Source: Diadema setosum (lineage: Eukaryota > Echinodermata > Echinoidea > Diadematoida > Diadematidae). Taken from it: DNA of 64,000 bases. The position numbers and the translations under genes are program-made. Below the pieces are notes generated by a model. The model worked only from the letters and a program-made list of their open reading frames with translations, was not told the origin of the DNA and did no database searches. Below, piece after piece: positions 36,281 through 47,905 of the stretch. The DNA lies in the NCBI GenBank assembly GCA_033980235.1, contig CM067070.1, positions 9,440,195-9,504,194 on the forward strand, in the 5' to 3' direction. Position 1 is the stretch's first letter. Each line of letters starts with the position of its first letter.

Positions 36281-36613
36281 AAAGATGCCTTTAAACAACT
36301 TTTTAGATAGACTTCCCAGCAATTGACACCTCTCCATGAGATGACAAGAAGACGTTTCTTCCATTAAATGTTTAAGTGTTCGCATAGATGAAAAGAACCA
36401 ATTGAAGTGCCATATCGAGAATATTAATATAGAGGGTAGAGAACAAATTGCATTATGATCGTTGTTCATCTTCGTTACACTTTAGTAAATGTCGCATCAA
36501 AATCACGGAATCGTTGTTTTGAGCAATACGTATTACAAGGAGATGGCGCTTTGAATTGTTTTTTAATCTCCATACCTGAGCACATACTGCTTCCTAGTTT
36601 TTGAACATGAACT

Positions 36614-36670
36614 TTTGAGGCCCCCCCCCCAAAAAAAAAAAAAATAAATAAATAAATAAATAAATAAAAT
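36614..36670. repeat. C-run, A-run and (AAAT)n microsatellite
   Basis: CCCCCCCCCC, A13, then AATAAATAAATAAATAAAT. Confidence 0.9.
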
Positions 36671-37265
36671 GAAGCAAATGTTAATTTGGCCGATTTATTT
36701 TCTGTTTTAACTGCAATCGACTTTTCTCCCGATTAATCAATCGTAATAATCAAACACACATAATATCCCACACAACGGTTCTGTGAATCCCATCTTCCTT
36801 TCGTGAGAACTGTACTCAACACCCAAAATGTACTTGTTTTACACTGGGCCCAGATTATGGAATAGCCTAGAAAAAATATTTTCATTCCATTTTCATTACA
36901 CATAATACCTCACCGGGTAAATGCTTTGTTTATGTAGTGTATGGGGGCCATGCGCTGTAGTAGCCAACCACAGAGGACCTCCTTCCCCCTCCCCCGTGTA
37001 TCACCATTCCCCATCCCCCCCCCCCCCCCCCACACACGTGTGTATGGGGGTGGTGTTAGGCAGCTGGTGTGTAACCGTGTGTTCATGGGGATGGAAGTGT
37101 ATTCTGAGTCCTGAGTCCTGTGCTATGGGCAATCTAGTCTAGCTTTCTGGATTCATTTTACTCGTAGCGGTGATTCAGTGTACGCGACAAGCCGTAGAGG
37201 GCGTGACACCGGAGGATTGCGATACGCTTTATTCATAGAGCTTAACGATACGCGAGAAATTTTTC

Positions 37266-37385
37266 GTTGGGCGCGCTGCAGTCTCATGGTAATGTATTGC
37301 AATTGCTCCCTCTCTTGGTTTGTCGCAATGGGCAAAATATCGCACCACGGAAAAGGGACGGAGCCCAAACAATTGGCATTCAAGC
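37266..37385. repeat. Second copy of the 14520-14672 dispersed repeat
   Basis: Shares GCGCGC, CAGTCTCA, CCCTCTCTTGGT, TCGCAA and GGCAAAATATC in order. Confidence 0.6.
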
Positions 37386-37785
37386 ACTGTTGGACGAAAC
37401 AACTCACAGTCTAGCATCAAAGCGAAGCGAGAGCCAGGTTTGTAGGGCATAAAGACATATGAGTGCCTACATCAAAAAAAAAAAAGAAAAAAAAAAAAGG
37501 GACTCCCACTTTGGTTGGTTGTCATTATATTCTCTAGAAGAAGAAGAATGCTCGATGATTGGCTCGGCGCGTGGGCCCCTGCAGTTACACTCTAGCTTTG
37601 GCCCCAGGGTGCCCATTTCCGTTTTACACCTTCGTCTAGGCAATTTCGCCAATAATAGTAACAAACCGACTAGTGAACGTAGTCTATACATATCCCTTGT
37701 CAGCTGTCACGCATGCGTATTGAGTACCTGAAAATATGCGTCATCCTGCATGGAATTGCAGTCAGTCAATCATTTATTCTTCATA

Positions 37786-38313
37786 TACTGTAAAAAATCA
37801 GTGTTAGATTTAACACCATTGGTGTTAAATCTAACACCGACCAAACTTCAACAGAGGACCACACCCACAGGTGTAGAAAATGCACTGTGATGGTGTTGAA
37901 AAGTGTTCACCTGACACTTCGTGGTGATTGACACTGTACCTGGTGTTATTTTGACACTGTACTGGTGTTAATTCAAAAATGACACCACATGGTGTTGATT
38001 TGATATTTGTTGGTGTTAATATCAATGGTTTAACACCCGTCCAGCTTCAATAAGAGACCACACCAGCTGGTGTTACTGTGGTGTAAATTTATTTTCACAT
38101 TTTTTCAAAAATCTAGTATTTTAGTGTAAAATTCTTGATCGTCTTGTTTAAATTAAAGTTCAGCAAGAAGTGCAGTTACTAAGAAACTCTTCAAAAAACA
38201 GTTTTATATTTGGAAATGACACCCGGAGGTGTTAATTTAGCACCATAAATGAGCACCGAAAATTTAACACCAGGTCGGTGTTCACTATTTAATACCGTAC
38301 TTTTTGCAGTGTA
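37786..38313. mobile_element. GGTGTTAA-rich MITE
   Basis: Left TACTGTAAAAAATCAGTG and right (inverse) TACACTGCAAAAAGTACGG are related ends. The interior repeats TGGTGTTAAAT / ATTTAACACC many times, including a perfect AGATTTAACACC / GGTGTTAAATCT palindrome at 37808-37837. Confidence 0.65.
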
Positions 38314-38956
38314 CGCGTTTATCACTTCTCTCTCTTTCAACTCGGGCTCCGTTATCACCCTACTAAAATAAACGTAACATTATGAATCAATCTGGGCAAA
38401 CTACATGCACTTATGCAAAATTCATGCTACAAGAAACAAAAATGAAAAGAATGTACAGATACGTTAATAAAAAGCAATACATACAAGAGAAATACAAAGA
38501 TTAATGAGAATTATGAAGGTCTTATAATTACTATTATTTTAGGAGAAGGAAAATGAGGAAAATACATGTAGTATTGATTTTTTTAAGGGTGCGTAAATGG
38601 TAACACTAAGTTATGAATTAGAATAGATTGTCAACTACTTCTAGTAGATCTACTATTACTTGTTATATTTTACAAATGCACTACTTAGTTACTAGATTAT
38701 GCAGATACTGAAGTCTTGACTGGAATCTTGAGACCTAAAACTCTTTTAAAGCGACACATCTATTGTTAAGCTATAGACTCTTGCCCTTGGGCTTAAACTT
38801 AAAGCCTTCTTAATCTTAAGTTAGGCTAAGTAAAGCCTAAACTAAAAAGGCTATTACAAATCATTAAGTTTGATACATGATATGGACCCTAGAAACAACC
38901 TAACTTTTAAGGCTAAGGCCAAGAGTCTAAACAAAATAGAATAACTTAGAGGTCTA
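38314..38956. other. Intronic AT-rich sequence, no gene seen
   Basis: Contains CTTAAACTTAAAGCC-like short repeats (38780-38960) and no coding features. Confidence 0.45.
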
Positions 38957-39545
38957 GGGTGGTATTCTGAAATCCTTCCTAGGAAGAAATTTCTTCCTAA
39001 GTCAGGATTTTTTCCTAAGTGGTATTCTGAAAATCTTCCTAAGTTTCTTCCTAAGTATACTTAGGAAGAAACTTAGGAAGGGGGCGGGAATATGCAAATT
39101 TCTGACTTAGGAAGAAGTTGGTATTCTAGAATGCACTTAGGAAAGAATTTTAGGAAAATATGTAGGAAAGCCCCACCCCTGTCCTAAGTACGTTGTTAAG
39201 AATAGCAAACTGCAAGCATCGTGATAGGCGCGCTTGTCAGTCATTGCGCGCACATGTACTTTGATGCGCGAAATGAGCGTGAGAAAGGGGACATGCCGCG
39301 CACTTGTGTATTTGACCCTACGTCTTAGTAATATGCGATTGTCATTGGTTAGTTCCTTATGATACGGCATTTCGTATTGGCTTAGGAAAGGACGTGGGCG
39401 GGGATAAGGATGGCCTAATTTGCATTAAGAAGTGCCTAGGAAGAAATTTCAGAATACCAATTTTGTCTTTCCTAGGCACTTCCTAAGTTTCTGACTTAGG
39501 AAGAAACTTAGGAAGAAACTTAGGAAGATTTTCAGAATACCACCC
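38957..39545. mobile_element. Harbinger-like MITE, CTA target duplication
   Basis: Ends GGGTGGTATTCTGAAA / TTTTCAGAATACCACCC are inverted and flanked by CTA (38954-38956, 39546-39548). Subterminal CTTCCTAAGT / ACTTAGGAAG repeats occur many times near both ends. Confidence 0.8.
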
Positions 39546-39861
39546 CTAGAGTCTAGATCTGGATAAGAAATAGACTCTAAAGTTAGACATTCACAACTCA
39601 AAATCACCTACAAACAAAGGTGAAGGAATGGCATCTTCCTCTGACTCTGGAGTCTCTGAGACTGAGTTTTGGCTCTGAGGCTGAGACCTCGATCTGGTGT
39701 TCTGTAGATCTGCATGATCTAGTTCTTCTTCCATTGCAATTTTGAATTGATTGAAGTGAAGTTAGCAAAATAACAGCAATTAAGTAATCTACTATAAGTA
39801 TAAATTAAGCTTCTTGCTCAGCTCACCGCTGCTAACCACATGCACATGCATACAAAAATAG

Positions 39862-40290
39862 TCTATGCATAAATGCGCATGCATAAGGCAAATTATCCCA
39901 CTCAGCCGGGTTCACACAATAGCGAGATGACGATCACGCTCCATATCTCGAGATTTTTTTTGCAACCGTTCACACGCTCCAAATTAGCGGGATAGCGATC
40001 GCGCTCGGAATCTCGAGGTTTTTTGCAACCGTTCACAAGTACAGAATTATCCCGCTGATTGCCGACCGAAAGAACAGTCTATGCATAAATGCGCATGCAT
40101 AAGGTAACTTATCCCACTCACGAGCCGGGTTCACAAAATAGCGGGATGACGATCGCGCTCCATATCTCGAGATTTTTTGCAACCGTTCACACGCTCCAAA
40201 TTAGCGGGATAGCGATCGCGCTCGGAATCTCGAGTTTTTTGCAACCGTTCACACGTACAGAATTATCCCGCTAATTGCCGATCGAAATAA
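39862..40290. repeat. Tandem duplication (2 x ~213 bp) of transposon-end sequence
   Basis: CAGTCTATGCATAAATGCGC..GCCGGGTTCACA..GCGGGATAGCGATCGCGCTC occurs at 39862-40074 and again at 40075-40290. Confidence 0.8.
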
Positions 40291-40308
40291 CAGCCAAACC
40301 TGCACACT

Positions 40309-40895
40309 AGCCGGGTTCACACGTACAAAATAGCGGGATGACGATCGCGATGCACATCCCGAGTTTTTTTGCGAGCGTCCACACGTACCAAATTAGTGGG
40401 ATAGCGATCGCGATCGGTATCCCGCTAATTTGGCGAGCGTCCACACGTACCGAATTATCCCGCTAATTGCCGATAGGCATAACAGCAAAACCTGCAAACT
40501 GGGTCACGCAGTGCCCTTCTCTATCACTGCCTGCGCGCACTTACCTTTGTCCATTGTCTTTTACGCGTCAGTGGTGTGGTTCGCGCGCTGTTGTTGTTGT
40601 GCTCCAAAGAGGTGAAGGACCTCTTCGCAGACGCCTCGCTGTTGTGATGTGCGCATTGCATGATGGGATATAAAAACTCGAGATTCTAATCCCGACCGTT
40701 CACACGTACCAGCGCGGGGCCAATTATCCCGCTAATTGACGAACCAGCGCAAGATTTCTTGGGATTAGCATCGCGATGCTTATCCCGCTAATTTTCGGGT
40801 TTTTTCTGTCCACACGTGCAAAAAACTCGGGATGACGATCGCGATGCAAATCTCGAGATTTGTATCCCGCTAATTGGTGTACGTGTGAACCCGGC
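40309..40895. mobile_element. TIR element AGCCGGGTTCACAC, ACT target duplication
   Basis: Ends AGCCGGGTTCACACGTAC / GTACGTGTGAACCCGGCT are perfectly inverted, with ACT directly outside each (40306-40308, 40896-40898). The interior is made of GCGGGAT, GCGATCGCGAT, CTCGAGATT and CCCGCTAATT words. Confidence 0.8.
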
Positions 40896-41300
40896 TACTG
40901 GGTCACACAGCGCGCTTCACTGCCTGCGCTTCTCTTTGCCCATTGTTTTTGCGCGTTAGTGGTGTGGTTCGCGCGCAGTTGTTGTGGTGCGCCAAAGAAG
41001 TGAAGGACCTCTTCGCAGAGGCCTCGCTGTTGTGTTGTGCGCATTGCATGATGGGATACAAAAACTCGAGATTCTAAACCCGACCGTTTACACGTACCGG
41101 CGCGGGGCAAATTATCCCGCTAATTGAGGAATTAGCGCAAGATTTCTTGGGATTAGCATCGCGATGCTTATCGCGCTAATTTTCGGGTTTTTCTGTCCAC
41201 ACGTGCAAAAAACTCGAGATACCGATCGCGATGCAAATCTCGAGATTTGTATCCCGCTAATTGGTGTACGTTTGAACCCCCCCCCCCCCCCCCCCCCACG
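40896..41300. repeat. Duplicate of the right ~400 bp of the preceding element, ending in poly-C
   Basis: From ACTGGGTCAC..CTGCCTGCG to GGTGTACGTTTGAACCCC it parallels 40498-40895, then runs into C19. Confidence 0.8.
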
Positions 41301-42550
41301 GTAGATAATATTAGTAGGTGGGTACGACACGGATTTCAAGTGATAGCGCGATTTCATAAGGTGCGCCGCTAGCTCCTAGACTTTGAATCCAGCAGGTTCA
41401 CTGCAATATATCGAAGAAAAGCCTAGGCAAAGGAGTAAGGCGGAAATGCGCCCCCGGGGTAGCAATTCTCGGGATCGCGCCATCACTCGACGAAAAAGAG
41501 AATCGATAAAAAGGGTTCAGAACTAGACTACAGCAGTAATAACTTTCGTACTTTCACCTGTCCTGATGGAGTGGCTTGTGCACAGACATCTCTTCCTTTC
41601 TCATTTGTTCCTTCTCCTTTCTCTCTGTTCTGCATTATTTTGCACTGCAGTTGTGTTCCATGTTCTTGCTACGATAGTGCATCTGTTATGTGTAATTGTG
41701 TGTTCTGTCTATCATGCAGGCCTACCATATTTTCGTTGATGGAAAGAATGCGTGCTAACACTGAATTGATATCACACTGTATTTTTTTTTTCATATGTCA
41801 GATGAAACGAAAAATTACACATCTGCATTCATGAAATGCGTTAACGATTATAGATACGCATAAATTATGCGGTGGAAATTTCAAGGATAACGTACAAAAT
41901 TGGGCAGTGTTAGAGTTGAGTGAAACGTGGTCATCCCATGTATTTCACAAAACTTAGCAATGAAATCAGAGAATGGAACGTCCCGATATGAGAGAGCGAA
42001 AGTGATAGAGTGAGGCAATTCTTAAAACAGATATTGGGATAATTTTGCAATTCTTGAATGCACAACAATTTCAAGACTAAAACAAAGGAGAATGATAAAG
42101 ACAGTCAAATTATGATTCATTTTCATATGTCTGAAGAGTGCTTCATTTCAATTATGAAAAAAAAATAGTTATTGGTATAAATGTCCTGTTCCTTACGTCA
42201 CTGCTGGAAGCTTAACTAAAGTTTAAATCGAAAAAGCATCGTGTATGACGTGATTATTTGTAAATGGGAAAAGAAATGTTGGGACAGGGACTGGCAGGAA
42301 AAAGAATTATCACTTTTTTTATTCACTCGTATGATGTTTGATAGCGTAGTGACCAGAACATTTTGCTAAATCATCGACCAAAACCATTACTTGAAAAGAA
42401 GGTTCTGTATCACTTCTATATTTTGTGAAGTCAAACTATTACAAGATGATGCTATTTCCTATTGATATCAATGATGCAGTAATCTTTTAAACAAGAGCGC
42501 TTGTTTTGGTTGTGTTTTGGTTTTCTTGCAAAATGAAAAAAAAAAAAATA
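41301..42550. other. Intron sequence upstream of exon 2, no gene seen
   Basis: AT-rich, no recognised repeat or reading frame. The final 25 bases form the pyrimidine-rich splice acceptor. Confidence 0.5.
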
Positions 42551-42574
42551 TCCTCACTTTCTCCTGCAATACAG

Positions 42575-44225
42575 GAACCCTAAAAACACAATCTTTGACG
42601 TCAAGCGCCTGATTGGTCGGCGATTCACAGACGAGAGTGTGCAAGCTGACATGAAGCACTTGCCATTCAAGGTAATCAACCAAGGAGGCAAACCGGCAAT
42701 ACAGATTGTTTACAAGGAAGAGATTAAGATCTTCGCCCCAGAGGAGGTCAGTTCCATGATTCTCTCCAAGATGAAGGAGACGGCTGAGGCATATCTGGGT
42801 CAGAAAGTCACAGATGCCGTCATCACCGTTCCCGCCTACTTCAACAATGCTCAGCGACAGGCCACTGAAGATGCAGGTGTAATTGCAGGCCTGAATGTTT
42901 TGCGCATCATCAATGAGCCCACAGCAGCTGCCTTGGCATACGGACTGGATAAGAAGTTGGAAGAAGAGCAACGTGTCCTGATCTTTGACCTTGGTGGAGG
43001 AACATTCGATGTGTCCGTCTTGTCGATCGATGACGGCATCTTCGAAGTCATCTCAACTGCTGGAAACACCCATCTTGGTGGTGAGGACTTTGACAACAGG
43101 CTTGTCCAGTATCTTACAGAGGAATTCAGTCGAAAGTACAAGAGGGATCTGACAAACAACTCGCGAGCCCTCCAACGTCTCCGCACCGCAGCTGAGTATG
43201 CAAAGAGGACACTCTCCAGTAGTTCCATTGCCTGTATTGAAATAGAATCACTGTTTGAAGGAGTTGATTTCCGCACGACCGTCACACGAGCTCGCTTTGA
43301 AAACCTCTGCTTTGATCTCTTCCACGAAAGCCTTGGCCCAGTTGAGAGGGCTATCATCGATGCAAAGATCAACAAGAAAGACATCGACACCGTTGTGTTG
43401 GTCGGGGGTTCATCGCGTATTCCCAAGATCCAGAAGCTTCTGCAGGAGTTCCTGGATGGCAAGGACCTCAACAAGTCCATCAATCCAGATGAAGCTGTGG
43501 CTTCCGGTGCAGCAATCCAAGCAGCCATCTTGTCTAGAGATCAGAGTGAAGAAATTCAGGAAGTGATCCTTGTTGATGTAACTTCGCTCTCTCTTGGAGT
43601 CCAGACCACTGGTGGTGAAATGTCAACCGTGATCAAGAGAAATACGACAATTCCTGTCAAGATCTCTAAACCCTTCAAAACACATTCTGACAACGTGACA
43701 AGCGTGAGCATTGTGGTGTACGAAGGAGAGAGGGCGCTCACCAAATACAACAACCTGCTTGGAAAGTTCGTGCTGAGTGGCATTCCTCCAGCTCCCAGAG
43801 GTGTGCAAAAGATCGAAGTGACCTTTGACATCGACGCCAACGGCATCATGAATGTGACAGCCAAGAACCAGAGCACAGGCAAAAGCAATAATATCACGAT
43901 TATCAACCGAAGTGGTCGTCTATCAAAGAAAGAAATTGAACTCATGATCAAAGAGGCTGAGAGGTTCAAGGTTGAGGATGACCTCCAGCGAAAAAGACTC
44001 AGAACCAGAAGCCAACTGGAGGACTACGCCTACAGGGTCAAGTTTGCTGTAAACGAACCGTCAGCCCGAAGGAAGGTAACTGCTCGTGACAAAAAGATGG
44101 TCATCAAGGCTGCAGATGACGTCATTCAGTGGCTGGGTTTCAACCCCACAGCTACTAAGGAAGAGTTCACACACAAACTAGATGAGCTTCAGAAGACATG
44201 CTCCCCAATTATGTCTAGGATTTGA
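42575..44225 (+). CDS. Hsp70 gene 2, exon 2 (residues 63-612), short form lacking EEVD
   Basis: The exon begins with the G of Met63, then [17 protein letters not shown], and runs in one frame to TGA. Seen in order: [24 protein letters not shown] phosphate loop; [26 protein letters not shown] adenosine-site signature; a linker reading EVILVDV (canonical DLLLLDV); the beta substrate-binding domain ([34 protein letters not shown]); and the helical lid. Key ATPase residues (Lys of KRLIGR, Glu of NEPT, Asp of FDLGG) are present, so it should bind ATP. Total 612 residues against roughly 640-650 for cytosolic Hsp70. The protein ends SPIMSRI at the lid, without the Gly/Met/Pro-rich tail and EEVD that engage TPR co-chaperones. 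It should act in the cytosol or nucleus (no signal peptide). Same-strand paralogue of gene 1. Confidence 0.96.
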
Positions 44226-45000
44226 AGTTGACAGTAAAGCATGGCTACCATCCAGTTTAGCCTCAGTTCTGGTACTAGTGGCAGGGGTTGATTTACCAAG
44301 GTACTTCATTGTGACCTTCCATGAAAGAACTGGAGTTTATTGGTGATATTCCTTAACAAGGACTGATCGTTTTATGTGTACCCGTGATATCTGTGAGTGC
44401 ACTTTAATGCGCGAGAGTTATCTTTATTATGTTTATCAAAGTGTGAGCAGGAAAAATTGAGGGATGAGCTGCGATGACGGTAAAGATAACTAGATGTTTG
44501 TAATGTTTTATGAGTGTTTAACGACATTATTTGATAACTAGTAAAGAGCTTCGATTTAGTTTACATGTTGTATAACTTTTTTGAAATCATATAGGGTGCC
44601 TCTATGGCAGCGACAAGATAGTGACATTAAACATCTATGACCTATAAAACAATGTTTAGTGGTTTTATTATACGGTGTTCCACTAAATGAAGTAAATTAT
44701 GGTAAACAAAATCAATGGATGGCGCGTATGATATGACTGTTCACCTTGTCGATTAAGTAAACCTAGACTCCTGATGTGCTCAGCAATTTATATAAGATGT
44801 ATTGATTGTAACTTTTCTTCGGGTGAACCTATTCAGTGATTACAATAATGTGCTATCCTTGATCATGAAACCGACATGGGGGTCATTTGTACGGGGTTGC
44901 GAAAAAGTACTACGACATGTAGTGAAGATCGATTATTGTTTGGAAATTGTGGTTCGTTATATTTTTTAAAATAAAATCAACTTCATAGAAAATGTAGTGT
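44226..45000 (+). other. 3' UTR and end of Hsp70 gene 2
   Basis: Non-coding sequence after the TGA. No continuing frame after the stop encodes an EEVD tail or a hydrophobic anchor like that of gene 1. Confidence 0.55.
44970..44975 (+). promoter_or_regulatory. Candidate polyadenylation signal AATAAA, gene 2
   Basis: AATAAA about 745 bases after the stop, followed by a GT-rich stretch (GTAGTGTTGTTAAC) near 44995, the usual arrangement for cleavage. Confidence 0.55.
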
Positions 45001-45663
45001 TGTTAACATTCAGATGGCGATGATATTTTATTGTAGATTTGTAGTATTGCATTGTTTTATGAAAATCATCAAATAGCTCAATGAGCTATAGGCACAATTT
45101 TCAAAACATTTGCATAAAACGTTTTCAGGAAAAGATTTTTTTCGTTCAAGTATTTTCCAATTTCTTAACCATTCTTAGACATTGTTTTGTCCATTCGATA
45201 GAGTTTTCAAAATCCCATGTACTAACACTTAGAAAAGCCAAACAGAGATACACATTATACAATGTACAAGGTGTATCAACAAATAATATGACGTCTCTAC
45301 CTCAACTGTGTTCCTTCAATGAAAACCTACTGCATTCTGTTCCTCCTGCTCAATGTCTGTAACGTATTGAAATTTTATGCATGCACTTTCCTTCAACAGT
45401 TTGCCAGAAGCTTGCCAGCCTATAGTGACAACTTAATATGAATGATAAATGATACCTAAGGACCTTAATTGGAGGGAAGTGAATAAGAGTAACAAAAGAA
45501 AGAAACATGTACGAGTATGAATATTCTGTACAGCACGAGTATGTTGTGCGTCTCTTGTTTAAAGCTTCCGAATGCTTGCCCTACACAAGTAAAGTTGTGT
45601 TGTTCCTCATTTCATGAAAGTTGTTTTGTTTTCCGAGCTTGAACTCTTCACTGATACATTTAT
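45001..45663. other. Intergenic sequence, no gene seen
   Basis: AT-rich. A 93-codon plus frame (45081-45362) has no family features. Confidence 0.45.
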
Positions 45664-45695
45664 CTTTCTTCTTCTTCTTCTTCTTCTTCTTCTTC
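45664..45695. repeat. (TTC)n microsatellite
   Basis: About ten TTC units. Confidence 0.95.
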
Positions 45696-45784
45696 GTTTT
45701 TGATCAACCGTAGTTGGTCAACATCGCGTTTCTGCAGTGAATGCAGTATTTGAATGGAATATTGATAGGAGCTATCAACAGGCA

Positions 45785-45801
45785 CGCACACACAAACACA
45801 A

Positions 45802-45838
<37 letters not shown>
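45785..45838. repeat. (CA)n microsatellite
   Basis: CACA tract with occasional AAACA interruptions. Confidence 0.95.
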
Positions 45839-45923
45839 TAATTATTAAAATATCGATACATACTACGCTGCATACATGTTCACATTCATTCTAAAGCCTC
45901 TAATTACCCCTACACCCTGTTTC

Positions 45924-46018
45924 TAGCCTTTTGTCAAGCGAAGCGAGGCCAGCCGAGCACGACAGCCCCACTCGCCTGGGCTCTCACCATACAGCGAGAG
46001 AGCCTTGACAAAAGGCTA
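45924..46018. mobile_element. 95-bp MITE with TAGCCTTTTGTCAAG ends
   Basis: Perfect 15-bp inverted ends (TAGCCTTTTGTCAAG / CTTGACAAAAGGCTA) around a GC-rich core with GGCTCTC. No target duplication was identified. Confidence 0.65.
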
Positions 46019-46770
46019 CCCGGTGACACGACATTTGCTCCTGCAACAAATTGGTGTCTAATTTCCTCCAAGGACTTACGATTAAGGTTAGGGTTGTGAT
46101 AGAGTTTTTGGTTTAGGCCGATGTAAGGGTTAGGATTAGGGTTAAAGTTGTGTTTGTGGGTGGAACTTATATATACACTATTTGGCTTTGGTGTGCAGGC
46201 ACAGTCTTTTGTGGGAGCAATTGTCGCAGGAGTAATGTCATGGAACCTACCCCTTCTTCCCCCTTCGGCTGTTTCTTTGTTCATACATTTTAATTCAGAC
46301 ACTTCTATATTTGTGTGTGTTAATGAGGCTACCACTTAGATCAAGCATTCGTTTTAGTCGTAGGTTTGCTTCTTCGTACAGTCTGTCATTATTCCATTAT
46401 GTGTTTTCCTATTTCTATATGTCTTTTATATGTGACAGATGTAGACGCACACTTTTTTAATTATTATCTCCTTTTACGCTGTTAATAAATCATGCATATA
46501 CACTGTAATTGTGTTTATTTAAAGCATTTTGTGTTCCAAGCGTTTTGTATTTTGTGTAAATATCATGCGTACATGTACAATTATCATTGGCTACCATTCA
46601 TTTATGATTTCTTACAGCAGCATCACAATGCTTTATACAATTTTGTACAGACTTTGATATTCATGTTGTTAATACGTACCGTTATATACCGGTAACGTCA
46701 CAAAGATGCATGAAGGTGTTTGTCTATGATGCTGATGTGGGAAACACAGTAGCCACGACTTGCACGTGTG

Positions 46771-46822
46771 AACGTGTATGTGTGTTTGTGTGTGTGTGTG
46801 TTTGTGTGTGTGTTTGTGCGCG
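46771..46822. repeat. (TG)n microsatellite
   Basis: Degenerate TGTGTG with TTTG interruptions. It generates a spurious 165-codon plus frame. Confidence 0.95.
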
Positions 46823-47427
46823 CGTCGTGTGCATGCATGTATGGTCGTTCTCATCGGAGATGGGGGAGGAGGAAGTTGCACCATTAGATATTTTGAAAAC
46901 CCTCTTTTTCATAGACGTGGATATAGATTCCCCAATAATTTTATCTGAAAATGAAGAAATTACCCAACAAATGTTGAGGAGGAGGAAGGGGTTCTTCTTC
47001 TTCCTTTTTTTCATTTCTCATTATTCTATTGTGAGAATACACATGGCACTGACCACTCCCTTCGGTGCTGTTATTTTGTCAATGCCGGTTAGCGCTGTCT
47101 ACCTTCACAGTCTTTGTACATACTACAGACGCACACGCAGCACAAAGGGTGACACAGACCACAATTCACTTATCCCTGAATGTGTATCCTTATTACTCAG
47201 CAGATGAAGAATTTCCGTAAACCTCGATTCCTAGGTCCGTCTTTCGGCTTACACTTTTAAAAAAGTAGAAATATGTGAAACATTTTACCAAACGTGTGTA
47301 CCACATCTATACATATTTAAATTCTGAAAATGCAATTTAACCCGTTTCATATTAAATTCTAAAACCCCCATAAAGTAAAACACAGGCCGTCAGGTTCCAG
47401 TAAATATAATATCTTTATCAATACCTG

Positions 47428-47905
47428 TATATAGGAAACTTACGTCAAATATACATGTGGATTGAGTGAATGCAGCAATATCTCTGGAACATTTGAGTGA
47501 CAGTTTGAGGAAAAGAGGACAATCCATTAAAAAGTATTTATTTATTTTTTTTTTTTAGTTTTAGTGACAGTTCCTCTGGATCAGGAGACTACGACAGATC
47601 ATGACATCACATATGGATAAAAGTAAAAGAGGATATAAAGAAAAATTCAATATATTTGCACTTTCTAGCAAAATGAAAGAGGACTACACCAACACTTATT
47701 TCAAAGAGCATGTTACGCGACACAATTATGTCAGTAACAAGTCGAGGAAATGTGTACCTTTCTAATAAAGTTATATTTTTGTGGATATTTTTACTTTTTC
47801 TTTATATCGTAGTTAAAATGTGATGTCATAATCCGTAGCACTCTTCTCATTCAGCAGTCTTTTCACCAACATTTCCCCCCAAAAAATTGTTGCAAGTTCC
47901 CTTTA
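47428..47905. mobile_element. MITE copy of the 15348-16185 family
   Basis: Contains GTGGATTGAGTGAATGCAGC, GACAATCCATTAAAAAGTA and the inverse GATGTCATAATCCGTAGCAC..CTCTTCTCATTCAGCAG arm. Confidence 0.6.

Larger units (their letters stand above)
15305..42574 (+). other. 27,270-bp intron of Hsp70 gene 2
   Basis: Donor GTAAGT at 15305; acceptor TTTCTCCTGCAATACAG ends at 42574. Joining gives ..[19 protein letters not shown].. without a gap, exactly as in canonical Hsp70. The intron is filled with transposable elements, annotated separately. Inducible Hsp70 genes are often intronless or have short introns, so this size is unusual. Confidence 0.85.

Noticed and set aside
46085..46150. Telomere-like TTAGGG/GGTTAG words
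   Set aside because: Only a few degenerate units; too short and irregular to be telomeric.
46710..47207. 165-codon plus frame
   Set aside because: Created by a (TG)n microsatellite (poly Cys-Val) and unrelated flanks; no splice or family support.
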